A stretch of DNA of 64,000 nt. It comes from Sphingobacteriales bacterium 46-32. GTDB lineage: Bacteria; Bacteroidota; Bacteroidia; Chitinophagales; Chitinophagaceae. This document shows, piece by piece, positions 1-8,563 of the stretch; the stretch's first letter is position 1, and every line of letters begins with the position of its first letter. The notes beneath the pieces were generated by a model. The model was not told where the DNA came from. It made no database searches and saw only the letters and a list, made by a program, of their open reading frames with translations. The stretch covers positions 1,633,203 through 1,697,202 of the forward strand of contig MKTY01000020.1 in assembly GCA_001898485.1 (NCBI GenBank), read 5' to 3'. The position numbers and the translations under genes were made by a program.

Positions 1-915
1 ATAGAGGGCCGCCGCAGCCGTGCCTTTCAATACGTTTACACTTTCGATATCGTTGGGGTTGATGTTCCAGAAGTCAGTTTGGGTAGGCACGCCATCAATT
101 ACAACCAGCGTGCTTTGTCCGCGGATATAGATTTCCGGATTTTCATACAATGTTGATTTGGTATAAATGGAAAGACCTGCCACCTTACCTACCAGGTTGT
201 TGGCAACGTTTGTTTCCGGTGCTTTTTGCAGCAGCTCTCCTTTTACATCCTGAATGGCATATGCTACTTTCGCTTTTTCTTTTTTTACACCCAGAGCGGT
301 CACGACCACTTCCTGCAATGCCTTTTCGTTTGGCTGCAGTGTAATGGTTACTGTAGTAGTTTTCTCCGCTACTATTTCCTGCGAAGCGAAATCTACAGAA
401 GAGAATACCAGCACTTCGCCTTTCTGAACAGTGATGGAGAATTCGCCGTTGGCATTTGTAGTGGTACCGCGTGAGCTGCCTTTTACGGCAACAGAAACTC
501 CGCTCATGGGCTGGCCGGCTGCATCCACTACACGCCCGCTGATAAGTACTTCTTCCCGATGTGTGCGGGGAGCGGGACTGCTTAACTGGCCTCCGATTTT
601 CTGTACGCCAATAACGCGGCCTGACTGCATAAAACGCAGGCCGGCAATATCTCCAACCTGTTTCAGCACCTCAGTGAGGCTGCGTTCTTTACGATCAAGA
701 TTAATGGTTTGTGACCCTTTTAATTCCTGCGGGTCGTAGGTGAAAGCTACTTTGTAGACATCACCAATCGTTTCCAGCACTTTTTGAATAGGTGCTTTGT
801 TGAAACCGATAACGGCTTTTTCGGTACCGGCGATGGCACTGAAAGAGCAAAGCAACCAGAAGGCCATCGTGACCAGGCCATAGTGCAACAGCAGTTTGGT
901 TTGTTTTTTATACAT
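1..915 (-). CDS. SusC/RagA-type TonB-dependent receptor, N-terminal part (runs off window)
   Basis: Outer-membrane receptor that imports glycan fragments with TonB energy; only the first 305 residues are in the window. The frame is open to base 1. A signal peptide ends near residue 30 (SFSAIAG). An STN signalling domain follows at about 34-105, then a carboxypeptidase-regulatory-like domain (ISGRVVDAAGQPMSGV, 126-195), then the TonB plug from about 203 with the SusC-type signatures YIRGQSTLVVIDG and IESVNVLKGTAAAALY. The STN domain shows that it can signal to the FecR/ECF sigma pair encoded 24 bases upstream on the same strand. SusD would be expected beyond the left edge. The start is the ATG at 915. 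The family call is firm; the substrate (fucosylated glycan) is inferred from neighbours and shared operators. Confidence 0.95.
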   Translation of the reverse strand, partial: MYKKQTKLLLHYGLVTMAFWLLCSFSAIAGTEKAVIGFNKAPIQKVLETIGDVYKVAFTYDPQELKGSQTINLDRKERSLTEVLKQVGDIAGLRFMQSGRVIGVQKIGGQLSSPAPRTHREEVLISGRVVDAAGQPMSGVSVAVKGSSRGTTTNANGEFSITVQKGEVLVFSSVDFASQEIVAEKTTTVTITLQPNEKALQEVVVTALGVKKEKAKVAYAIQDVKGELLQKAPETNVANNLVGKVAGLSIYTKSTLYENPEIYIRGQSTLVVIDGVPTQTDFWNINPNDIESVNVLKGTAAAALY

Positions 916-939
916 AAATGAGGGTTTGGCTAATGATAG

Positions 940-1980
940 TTATTCAATAATTATGGTATCGTTTTCCTGTTCGAAATGGCAGGAGAGTGAAAAACAAATG
1001 GCTTTCAAAATATCTTCCAAAGGCTGTCCCGTATAGTCGCCTGTAATAATTACATGTCGTGGATTGGCCCGCCGGTCAATAATCTGCAATCCATACCATT
1101 GTTCCAGCAATGCAAATACCTGTCCTGATTCTATTTGCTGAAAGGCCAGTACGCCGCTAACCCATTGATGGAGGTAACTGGTGTCGAAACTGTTTTTTTC
1201 AAACTGTTTTGCTGTTTTTCTCCAGGCGCCCTGCTGCCCGGGCAGCAACAGATCACTGGCACCATCCGCTGTTTGCAGTTTTACTTTTCCTTCCAGCAGG
1301 GTTACCGTATAACCCTGCTGCAGGTTTCGTGCATTTACATAAAATGCTGTACCAAGAGCCGTGGTAGAAAATTCACCGCTATGCACAATAAAGGGCAGGC
1401 TGGCATCGTGTGCCACTTTGAAAAATGCCTGTCCCCGCAGGCGTAGCAGACGGTTATTCTTATTGAAATCTTTACCCACTTCAAGACGACTGTTTGCATT
1501 CAGAATTACTTCAGACCCGTCGGGCAGTACTACCTGCCGGCGCTGGCCGCCAGGGCTTTCCCATATCTCAGTGGCAGCAAAATTTGCGTCATAGCGCTGT
1601 GTTGATTGACCAGACCACCACCAGGCGCCTGCGAGTAGCAGCAATGCAACACAAGCTACAGCCAGCCATAACCGGCGATAGGGCATGCGGCGAACAGGCA
1701 TTACTGATTCATTTTCTACTGGCAGTGTTGTTTCCTGTAAGGCAGCCCTCTGCTGCATCAGCTGTTGCAGTTTGCTTATTTCAGCTTTTACTTCACCGGG
1801 CGGCAATCCGGGTGCCAATAACAACAACCAGTTTCGTGCTTCGTCCATTACCGGTATAATACCAGGATATTCCTGTCTTGCCTGTTCCCATTTACTTTTA
1901 TGCGCAGAATCTTCATGCAAGCAGTAATCAACAAAAGACTCATCCAGCAGCAATTCTTCTACCGTATAATTCAGCTTCAT
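940..1980 (-). CDS. FecR-family anti-sigma factor
   Basis: Inner-membrane anti-sigma factor of 346 residues that relays the receptor signal from the periplasm to the ECF sigma factor. It has a cytoplasmic N-terminal part, one membrane segment at about 102-118 (LWLAVACVALLLLAGAWWW), a FecR domain in the middle (ATEIWESPGGQRRQVVLPDGSEVILNANS split over 137-170), and a C-terminal STN-like DUF4974 domain (GQPLEDILKAICFSLSCHFEQ). I chose the ATG at 1980 rather than a TTG six bases upstream. It lies between the sigma gene and the SusC gene, the usual order of a cell-surface signalling operon, with spacings of 66 and 24 bases. Confidence 0.93.
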   Translation of the reverse strand: MKLNYTVEELLLDESFVDYCLHEDSAHKSKWEQARQEYPGIIPVMDEARNWLLLLAPGLPPGEVKAEISKLQQLMQQRAALQETTLPVENESVMPVRRMPYRRLWLAVACVALLLLAGAWWWSGQSTQRYDANFAATEIWESPGGQRRQVVLPDGSEVILNANSRLEVGKDFNKNNRLLRLRGQAFFKVAHDASLPFIVHSGEFSTTALGTAFYVNARNLQQGYTVTLLEGKVKLQTADGASDLLLPGQQGAWRKTAKQFEKNSFDTSYLHQWVSGVLAFQQIESGQVFALLEQWYGLQIIDRRANPRHVIITGDYTGQPLEDILKAICFSLSCHFEQENDTIIIE

Positions 1981-2046
1981 TCCCAAAAACCTTTTCTTAA
2001 ATGAAGCAGCGGAGCAATTTATTTACCCGCCGGTATGAGATTTTTT

Positions 2047-2661
2047 TCAGGCAGATGCAAAAAAAGAATGGGCAAGGGGCATTATAAATGGCAAAAGAAG
2101 TCCCAACAGGCGATTGCGCAGGGTTTCTACCCGCGCATGCGAGCGCAGATTTTTGACAGCTTCATGCAGTTTATTATATACAGTGCGAATGGAGAGAGAG
2201 GTGCGTACAGCAATTTCTTCACAGCTCAGCTGATCGTAGAACCGGAGTTGAATCAGTTGTTTCTGCCGTGCGGGTAGTGAGGCAATGGCTTCCTGCAGTA
2301 CCTGACGTACCGCTTCATTTTCCTGTGCTGCTATTAGATAGTCCTCATATGAATACTCAAGTGCCTCATTTTCATTTTCCTCAATATCCAGCTGCCGTAC
2401 AATGCGGCGCAGATGCTGAATGATAAAATGGCGGAATGAAACAAGCAGGTAAGCCTGAATATTTTCAGCTGTGCTGATACGCTGACGGTGATCCCAAATG
2501 TGGATGAAAAACTGGCCAATAATATCTTTCGTAAGATCTCTGTCGGCAGTGAACTTCATACCATATCGGTAGAGGTCATTATAATACAAGCCCATCAGGG
2601 AGAAGAGGGCTTCCTGGTTTCCGTGGCGCAATCGTTCTGTCAGTTCAGCAGCTGTTTTCAT
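2047..2661 (-). CDS. RNA polymerase ECF-type sigma factor (FecI-like)
   Basis: ECF sigma factor of 204 residues that directs transcription of the linked receptor operon. Region 2 is at about 20-95 (LYYNDLYRYGMKFTADRDLTKDIIGQFFIHIW) and region 4 at about 120-175, with the helix-turn-helix LSCEEIAVRTSLSIRTVYNKLHEAVKNLR. The last about 20 residues are strongly hydrophobic (LLGLLLPFIMPLA), which is longer than a minimal ECF sigma. It is first in the sigma-FecR-SusC operon. Its upstream region carries a -7 element and two LacI-like operators, so the operon probably answers both to the receptor and to a sugar-binding repressor. The family call is firm. Confidence 0.95.
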   Translation of the reverse strand: MKTAAELTERLRHGNQEALFSLMGLYYNDLYRYGMKFTADRDLTKDIIGQFFIHIWDHRQRISTAENIQAYLLVSFRHFIIQHLRRIVRQLDIEENENEALEYSYEDYLIAAQENEAVRQVLQEAIASLPARQKQLIQLRFYDQLSCEEIAVRTSLSIRTVYNKLHEAVKNLRSHARVETLRNRLLGLLLPFIMPLAHSFFASA

Positions 2662-2696
2662 TGCTCAGGAGATTATCAGGAAATGATTCAATGAAT

Positions 2697-2704
2697 CAAA
2701 GTTA
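2697..2704 (-). promoter_or_regulatory. -7 promoter element of the sigma-FecR-SusC operon
   Basis: Read on the minus strand the site is TAACTTTG, an exact match to the Bacteroidota -7 consensus TAnnTTTG, 35 bases ahead of the sigma-factor ATG. Placement fits a short 5-prime leader. No convincing -33 TTG was assigned. Confidence 0.55.
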
Positions 2705-2756
2705 TTGGGATAACCTCTTTACTAAAGTTATCTAATTATGATATTCTGCCAAGCGA

Positions 2757-2793
2757 CAAACGATTGTGTTATTTTATTTCAGGCAAACGTTTG
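2757..2793. promoter_or_regulatory. Two LacI-family-like operators upstream of the sigma operon
   Basis: CAAACGATTG (2757-2766) and the perfect palindrome CAAACGTTTG (2784-2793) lie 27 bases apart, about 53-90 bases upstream of the sigma -7 element. The central CG and CAA/TTG arms are typical of LacI-family operators. The first site is the reverse complement of the decamer found at 4139-4148 and 57278-57287, next to fucose genes. Regulator identity is inferred; no LacI gene is in this window. Confidence 0.6.
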
Positions 2794-2819
2794 ATATCTT
2801 ATGATAAGTACAATTATAA

Positions 2820-4055
2820 TTATAGTTTAGTCGCGCTTACCACCCAGCGTGTGAGTAGGTTATGCGGTGTTTCGATAACGATTTTATACAGCGGCTGCAC
2901 GGGCCCTGATAGCGGAATGCTCACTTTGCCTGATTTTATTTTTACCGTTTTTATTAATTGGTAATCATCCTTTCCGCCTGTTTTGACCTGGTTGCCGGTT
3001 GCGAGCCAGATACGTGCATTTCCTTTTTTTCTTAATGGCTTCCAGCTTATTTCGATTTGATTGTTTTGGAGACGGGCCTGCGCCTGCACTGCATCGATAG
3101 TACCGGTGAGCGGAGTGCCATCTACTTCATATGCCTGTGCGTTGGGGATCGAGATATTCATAAAGCGCGCCAGGCTGGGCATGATGTCGGCAATGGAGGC
3201 ATATCCTTTTTTAAACTGATCATTCAGTCCCTTGGCATTGGTTACGATCCAACCGCTTTTTTCGCGTGCAGACTGACCTCCATGACCACGCCCTGTGGCA
3301 GAATCGCGTCCATGATCGGTAGTAATATAAATCTGCCATTCTTCACCAAATTGTTTTTGCCTGTATTGAATAGCTTCCCACAGGCGGCGCATCTGATCAT
3401 CCATTTTACCGATAGCATCATAGTATTCTTTGCTATCGCCATGGCGGTGTCCCATATCGTCTGTAAACTCCAGATAAACCCACGACAGATTCGGCGCATC
3501 TGACCGAATGTAGGCGGCTGCGTGATTTACGACCGCTTCATCGATACGGTGCATATACTGCGCTTGTTTGTCATGTGGAAATTGTATGGTATCGAGTTCC
3601 AGCCCGTCGAAGTGATGATCTACTTTGATATGGCCGGTTTGCGGAAGTCCATCGCCTACCAGCTTGGTACGATTATCAAGCCAGCTGCTGAAAACGGCGA
3701 TCTTTCCATTGGGGTATTGATTTTTATAAAGACGGAAAATGGTGGGATAGTTATAATTAGGTGCAGCAATATCATTGTCCCAGACATTATGTTTATTAAC
3801 CCAGGTGCCTGTGAGCACTGTATTATATCCAACAGCCGAAATAGTGGGTGTCTGGCTGTAACCACCTTTTTCACCGCCTACCAGTGCACGGGTGTAACCG
3901 CCTTCTTTGGCTATGGCATCAAGGGCTGGAGTAGGTAATTTTTCAATCAGATCGGCGGGAATGCCGTCAACGATTACAAACAGCGCTTTATGTGCCTGCG
4001 CAAGTACAGCCACTGCAATAAGGTGGCCTGCCAGTAGGGTCAGCAATTTTTTCAT
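2820..4055 (-). CDS. Secreted type I phosphodiesterase / nucleotide pyrophosphatase (alkaline phosphatase superfamily)
   Basis: Exported metal-dependent phosphoesterase of 411 residues. A signal peptide ends after AVLAQA (about residue 21). The alkaline-phosphatase fold signatures are visible: the first metal aspartate in FVIVDGIPAD (about 26-35), the nucleophile region TPTISAVGYNTVLTGTW (about 69-85), and the metal ligands DDMGHRHGD (about 200-208) and TTDHGRD (about 247-253). The C-terminal about 90 residues form a small beta-rich domain. It is read divergently from the GH29 fucosidase, sharing a 182-base intergenic region with a LacI-like operator, so it may belong to the same regulon. The true substrate (nucleotide, sugar phosphate or phospholipid headgroup) cannot be told from sequence. 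Confidence 0.88.
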   Translation of the reverse strand: MKKLLTLLAGHLIAVAVLAQAHKALFVIVDGIPADLIEKLPTPALDAIAKEGGYTRALVGGEKGGYSQTPTISAVGYNTVLTGTWVNKHNVWDNDIAAPNYNYPTIFRLYKNQYPNGKIAVFSSWLDNRTKLVGDGLPQTGHIKVDHHFDGLELDTIQFPHDKQAQYMHRIDEAVVNHAAAYIRSDAPNLSWVYLEFTDDMGHRHGDSKEYYDAIGKMDDQMRRLWEAIQYRQKQFGEEWQIYITTDHGRDSATGRGHGGQSAREKSGWIVTNAKGLNDQFKKGYASIADIMPSLARFMNISIPNAQAYEVDGTPLTGTIDAVQAQARLQNNQIEISWKPLRKKGNARIWLATGNQVKTGGKDDYQLIKTVKIKSGKVSIPLSGPVQPLYKIVIETPHNLLTRWVVSATKL

Positions 4056-4138
4056 AATATATCTGTAAATAACAGTGGTTAAAGAAATGAAGCTAAACCC
4101 CGCTTTTTTTACCCTTTTTTACTGAAACATTTTTTCTG

Positions 4139-4148
4139 CAATCGTTTG
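4139..4148. promoter_or_regulatory. LacI-like operator between phosphodiesterase and fucosidase genes
   Basis: CAATCGTTTG sits in the divergent intergenic region, 90 bases upstream of the GH29 ATG. Together with its flank the 20 bases 4131-4150 are identical to 57270-57289 in front of the fucose catabolic operon, which is far beyond what chance would give for intergenic DNA. Confidence 0.65.
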
Positions 4149-4237
4149 TCTTAAAAAATATGCCTGTAAAATAAGGGTGGCGCCCAAATTACTTTTATTT
4201 TCCTGTCTGGTATTATTACTGTTCTACATCTTCCGGC

Positions 4238-5617
4238 ATGAAAAGAAAACTGCGTCTTCTTTTATTTATACTGATACTGGCGGGACAAACCTGTCCGGCT
4301 ATAGTAAATGCCCAGACCGCTTCCTGGGAAGAGTTGCAAAAGCGTCCTATTCCTGCATGGTATACGCAGGCCCGTTTTGGTATTTTCATTCACTGGGGGC
4401 TTTACAGTGTGCCCGCCTGGGCCACTAATTCAAATGCTGATGGCTTTGGCAGCAATTATGCCGAGTGGTACTGGGAACGGCTGAACAATACAAAACTAAA
4501 AATTCATAAAGAGTTTGTTGATTTCCATAACCGCGTGTATGGACCGCAGGCAAAGTATACCGATTTTGCACCCCGCTTTACCTGCGAATTGTTTGACCCG
4601 GCGCAGTGGGCGCAGTTATTTAAACAGTCGGGAGCACGTTATGTAGTGCTCACGAGTAAACATCATGATGGGTTTGCCCTCTGGCCCAGCCGTGAGTCGT
4701 GGAACTGGAACGCGATGGATGCAGGACCACACCGCGACCTGGCCGGAGAGTTGAGCGCTGCGGTAAAAAAAGAAGGCCTGCACATGGGCTTTTATTATTC
4801 ACTTTATGAATGGTATAATCCCCTGTACCGGCAGGATGTAAATAAATACGTGGATCAGCATATGCTGCCTCAGTTGCGTGACCTCGTAAACCGCTATAAG
4901 CCGGATATAATATGGCCCGATGGAGAATGGGATCATTCCGATACAGTGTGGCGCAGCAGAGAATTTCTGCAATGGCTTTATACACAATCGCCGGTAAGTG
5001 CTACAATAGTTACAAATGATCGTTGGGGAGCAGGCCGTGACCGCGGTGGATTTAATACAACCGAGTATGGCAGCGGAAAAGCATCGCTGGAGAGGCCATG
5101 GGAGGAATGCCGGGGAATCGGCGAATCATTTGGATTTAACCGCAACGAAAACCTCGATCAGTATGCAAGCAGCCAGAAACTGGTACACACATTAATTGAT
5201 GTGGTATCACGCGGCGGTAATCTGTTACTTAATATCGGGCCGGCAGCCGATGGTACTATCCCCGTTATCATGCAGCAACGCCTGCGGGATATTGGTGACT
5301 GGCTCAACGTAAATGGCGAAGCTATATACGAAACCCAGGCCTGGAAAAAAGCACCTGATACCGCACCCCAAATACGATTTACACGCAAGGGGCGCGATAT
5401 TTATGTGATTTGCACCAGCTGGCAAAATGAAATAACACTGCCTTTGCCGGCACGACCTGCGGAAGTGAAGATGCTGGGTCTTACAGAGAAGCCAAAGACC
5501 AGCTACAAAACCGGTAAACTCACTATCAAAGCACCCAACGTGAATCCGGGCAATATGCCCTGCCAGCATGCATGGGTATATAAACTCAGCAATGTGCTGC
5601 CGGCAGATGATAAGTGA
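4238..5617 (+). CDS. Alpha-L-fucosidase, GH29
   Basis: Secreted or periplasmic retaining alpha-L-fucosidase of 459 residues that removes terminal L-fucose from glycans. A signal peptide runs to about NAQ (residue 26). The GH29 barrel shows RFGIFIHWGLYSVPAW (46-61), LTSKHHDGFALWPS (138-151) and the nucleophile region DIIWPDGEW, with D228 the likely nucleophile. Family members are usually 430-600 residues, so it is full length. The gene stands alone with its own upstream operator (4139-4148). Released fucose can be fed to the pathway encoded at 57362-61007. Family identity is firm; glycan linkage preference is unknown. Confidence 0.95.
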   Translation: MKRKLRLLLFILILAGQTCPAIVNAQTASWEELQKRPIPAWYTQARFGIFIHWGLYSVPAWATNSNADGFGSNYAEWYWERLNNTKLKIHKEFVDFHNRVYGPQAKYTDFAPRFTCELFDPAQWAQLFKQSGARYVVLTSKHHDGFALWPSRESWNWNAMDAGPHRDLAGELSAAVKKEGLHMGFYYSLYEWYNPLYRQDVNKYVDQHMLPQLRDLVNRYKPDIIWPDGEWDHSDTVWRSREFLQWLYTQSPVSATIVTNDRWGAGRDRGGFNTTEYGSGKASLERPWEECRGIGESFGFNRNENLDQYASSQKLVHTLIDVVSRGGNLLLNIGPAADGTIPVIMQQRLRDIGDWLNVNGEAIYETQAWKKAPDTAPQIRFTRKGRDIYVICTSWQNEITLPLPARPAEVKMLGLTEKPKTSYKTGKLTIKAPNVNPGNMPCQHAWVYKLSNVLPADDK

Positions 5618-5757
5618 GCGCACTATGCTGCTATTGTATTGCATAAGAAACGGATAAACAATAAAACAGAACTGTTTGAATGACCATTTAGGGTAATAAT
5701 AGCTTAACTTTAGACGGGTTAAGCAACTGCTCAAATGACGAAGCCCTCCGCATTGCC

Positions 5758-8508
5758 ATGATGAAGTTTATTTTTCAAAAAAAAGTACTGCTGGTGCTGG
5801 CAGGACTGGTTGCTATTGCTGCGGCCTGGCGTTTGCTATGGCCCGATGATAAGATCGACTTCAGTACACAGGTAAAACCCATTCTCAATAAAAAATGTAT
5901 CTCCTGCCATGGTGGTGTAAAAGCCAAGGGAGGATTCAGCGTTTTGTTCCGTGAAGAAGCAGTGGCTGTAACGGAATCGGGACGACCGGCCATCATACCC
6001 GGAGACCCTGCCGGCAGCGAGATGATACGCCGGCTGACCAGCAACGATCCGGAAGAACGCATGCCTTATAAACATGAGCCTCTTTCCAAAGACGAGATAA
6101 GCATTCTCACAAGATGGATCAGGCAGGGTGCACAATGGGGCGATCACTGGGCCTACCTGCCGGTGCAGGAAACACCCGCACCGCCAGAAAACGATGCGTG
6201 GATACGCAACGATGTGGATCGGTTTATACTGCAGGCACTCAAACAGGAAAAACTTACTCCATCAGCTGCCGCCGATAAATCAACCCTCCTGCGGCGGGTG
6301 AGTCTAGATCTCATCGGGCTTTATCCTTCCGATACCCTGGCACAGCGATTTCTTTCTTCCCGCAATGACAGTCTTTCCTACGAACAGCTGGTAGATAGTC
6401 TGCTTGCTTCTCCCCGTTATGGCGAGCGCTGGGCATCTATGTGGCTTGACCTGTCACGTTATGCAGATACCAAGGGTTACGAATCAGATGGCGGAAGAGA
6501 AATATGGAAATATCGAGATTGGGTCATCGATGCGTTTAATAAAGACATGCCCTATGATCAGTTTCTTACGCAGCAACTGGCAGGTGATCTGCTACCCAAC
6601 CCCTCCGATGCAGATTATATAGCTACCGCATTTAGCCGCAACTCCATGACCAACGATGAAGGAGGTACAAGCAATGAAGAATTCAGGAATGCAGCTGTGA
6701 TGGATCGTGTCAATACTACCTGGGAGGCCCTCATGAGTACTACGTTTGCCTGTGTGCAATGTCATAGTCACCCATACGATCCTTTCCGGCATGATGAGTA
6801 TTATAAGTTTTTTGCTTTTTTCAATAATACCCGCGATGAAGATATACCTGCCGAATATCCACTGCTGCGCGAGTTTAATGATACGCTAAAAGGGGAACTG
6901 GATGGGGTAGTAAACTGGGTAAAGCAGCATGGCAGTGCAGATGAAGCCAGGCAGACCAGTTTATTTTTACGAACCTGGCAACCTTCTATCAACTCTGTAA
7001 ATGCAGACAGCCTCAATGCTGTATCGGCAATTGGTAATGGTAACACTGCACTTTTTTTCCGTAACCACAGCCAGGCCCGGCTGCATAAAGTAGACCTTAA
7101 CAATGCCAGTGAGCTGATCTGGAATTTTTATTCGAATAAAAAAGGCGGTGTACTGCAACTGCGTCTTGACCGGCCCGATGGCCCCTTGCTTACCAGCATA
7201 CCGATTAAGGCGAATGAAAAATGGCGTATTGAATCTGCTGCATTTCCCCGGCAATCGGGTATACACGATGTATGGTTGAGTTATGAGAATCCTTCGCTCG
7301 GAGCTAAAGAGGCAGAAGATTTTGTCGTCATCTTTGACTGGCTGGCCTTTCGCCCTTCATTGCCGGGAGAAGGTAAACCCGGATATGAATTACAGAAAAA
7401 GAATTTCTGGAAATTGCTGACGGCGCAGGTGCCCACTACGCCGGTAATGGTGGAAAATCCAGCAGGCATGTGGCGCAGTACACATGTGTTTGAGCGGGGT
7501 AACTGGCGCAGCCTGGGCAAAGAAGTACAACCTGCAGTACCTGCATCGCTGGCCTATGCCTGGCCAGAAGGAGCTCCTGCCAGCCGGGTAGGACTTTCGC
7601 AATGGCTTACCAGTAAAAAACACCCACTGGTATCGCGTACTATCATCAACCGTTTGTGGGAACAGCTGTTTGGAACCGGTATCACCGAAACGCTTGAAGA
7701 TATGGGGACGCAGGGGTTGCCACCCACTCACCGGCAACTGCTCGATCACCTGTCGTGGAAACTCATGCATACCTACAACTGGAGCCTGAAGAAAATGCTG
7801 AAAGAAATGGTGATGAGTGCTACGTATCGCCAGGACTCACGCGTTACCGACGAGCAGAAAGAAAAAGATCTCTTTAATAAATGGTATGCACGCGGTCCGC
7901 GCGTGCGTCTCACTGCAGAGCAGTTGCGCGATCAGCATCTGTGCATCAGTGCGGCACTAAGTACCAAAATGTATGGAAAAGGAGTGATGCCCTGGCAGCC
8001 CGATGGTATCTGGCTTTCACCCTACAACGGTGCCCGCTGGCAAAACAGTAAGGGGGAAGATCAGTACCGCCGTGCAGTTTACACATACTGGAAACGTTCG
8101 AGCCCTTACCCGTCAATGATAACTTTTGATGGAGCGCAAAGAGTCGTGTGCAGTGCAAGACGTATCCGTACTAATACACCCTTGCAGGCACTGGTTACAC
8201 TCAACGATTCCGTGTACATCAACCTGGCCCGGCATTTTGCCGGCTGGATGATGGAAAAATCACCGGCCTCGGTAGATCAGCAGATAAGTGCAGGTTACGA
8301 GCGGATGCTTTACCGATCTATTGCGGCCGCCAAGTTACAAACGCTCAAAAATCTGTACATTAAAGCACTGACCGTTTATCAGAAAGATACTGAGGCCCGG
8401 AAAGAAATGCTGGGCGAAGAATTGAAAGGGAAAACACCGGAGGCAGCAGCCCTGGTAGTGGTGGCCAATGCGATGCTGAACCTGGATGAAGTAGTCATGA
8501 AAAATTAA
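5758..8508 (+). CDS. DUF1549/DUF1553 protein with planctomycete-type cytochrome c domain
   Basis: Large exported protein of 916 residues. One membrane or signal segment lies at about 9-25. It is followed by a PSCyt1 cytochrome-c-like domain with the haem motif CISCH (C47, C50, H51), a DUF1549 domain at about 150-360 that contains a second CxxCH (CVQCH, C332-H336), a divergent beta-rich middle, and a DUF1553 domain at about 615-880 (HPLVSRTIINRLWEQLFGTGI). The family is frequent in Planctomycetota and Verrucomicrobiota glycan clusters and is thought to be redox-linked; no reaction is firmly established to my knowledge. It leads a run of co-oriented exported sugar genes to 18414. Two methionines start the frame (5758 or 5761). 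Confidence 0.9.
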   Translation: MMKFIFQKKVLLVLAGLVAIAAAWRLLWPDDKIDFSTQVKPILNKKCISCHGGVKAKGGFSVLFREEAVAVTESGRPAIIPGDPAGSEMIRRLTSNDPEERMPYKHEPLSKDEISILTRWIRQGAQWGDHWAYLPVQETPAPPENDAWIRNDVDRFILQALKQEKLTPSAAADKSTLLRRVSLDLIGLYPSDTLAQRFLSSRNDSLSYEQLVDSLLASPRYGERWASMWLDLSRYADTKGYESDGGREIWKYRDWVIDAFNKDMPYDQFLTQQLAGDLLPNPSDADYIATAFSRNSMTNDEGGTSNEEFRNAAVMDRVNTTWEALMSTTFACVQCHSHPYDPFRHDEYYKFFAFFNNTRDEDIPAEYPLLREFNDTLKGELDGVVNWVKQHGSADEARQTSLFLRTWQPSINSVNADSLNAVSAIGNGNTALFFRNHSQARLHKVDLNNASELIWNFYSNKKGGVLQLRLDRPDGPLLTSIPIKANEKWRIESAAFPRQSGIHDVWLSYENPSLGAKEAEDFVVIFDWLAFRPSLPGEGKPGYELQKKNFWKLLTAQVPTTPVMVENPAGMWRSTHVFERGNWRSLGKEVQPAVPASLAYAWPEGAPASRVGLSQWLTSKKHPLVSRTIINRLWEQLFGTGITETLEDMGTQGLPPTHRQLLDHLSWKLMHTYNWSLKKMLKEMVMSATYRQDSRVTDEQKEKDLFNKWYARGPRVRLTAEQLRDQHLCISAALSTKMYGKGVMPWQPDGIWLSPYNGARWQNSKGEDQYRRAVYTYWKRSSPYPSMITFDGAQRVVCSARRIRTNTPLQALVTLNDSVYINLARHFAGWMMEKSPASVDQQISAGYERMLYRSIAAAKLQTLKNLYIKALTVYQKDTEARKEMLGEELKGKTPEAAALVVVANAMLNLDEVVMKN

Positions 8509-8563
8509 GTAACGAATAACTAATCACGATAAGCTGAATTATCAGACATTAAAATCAACGGAA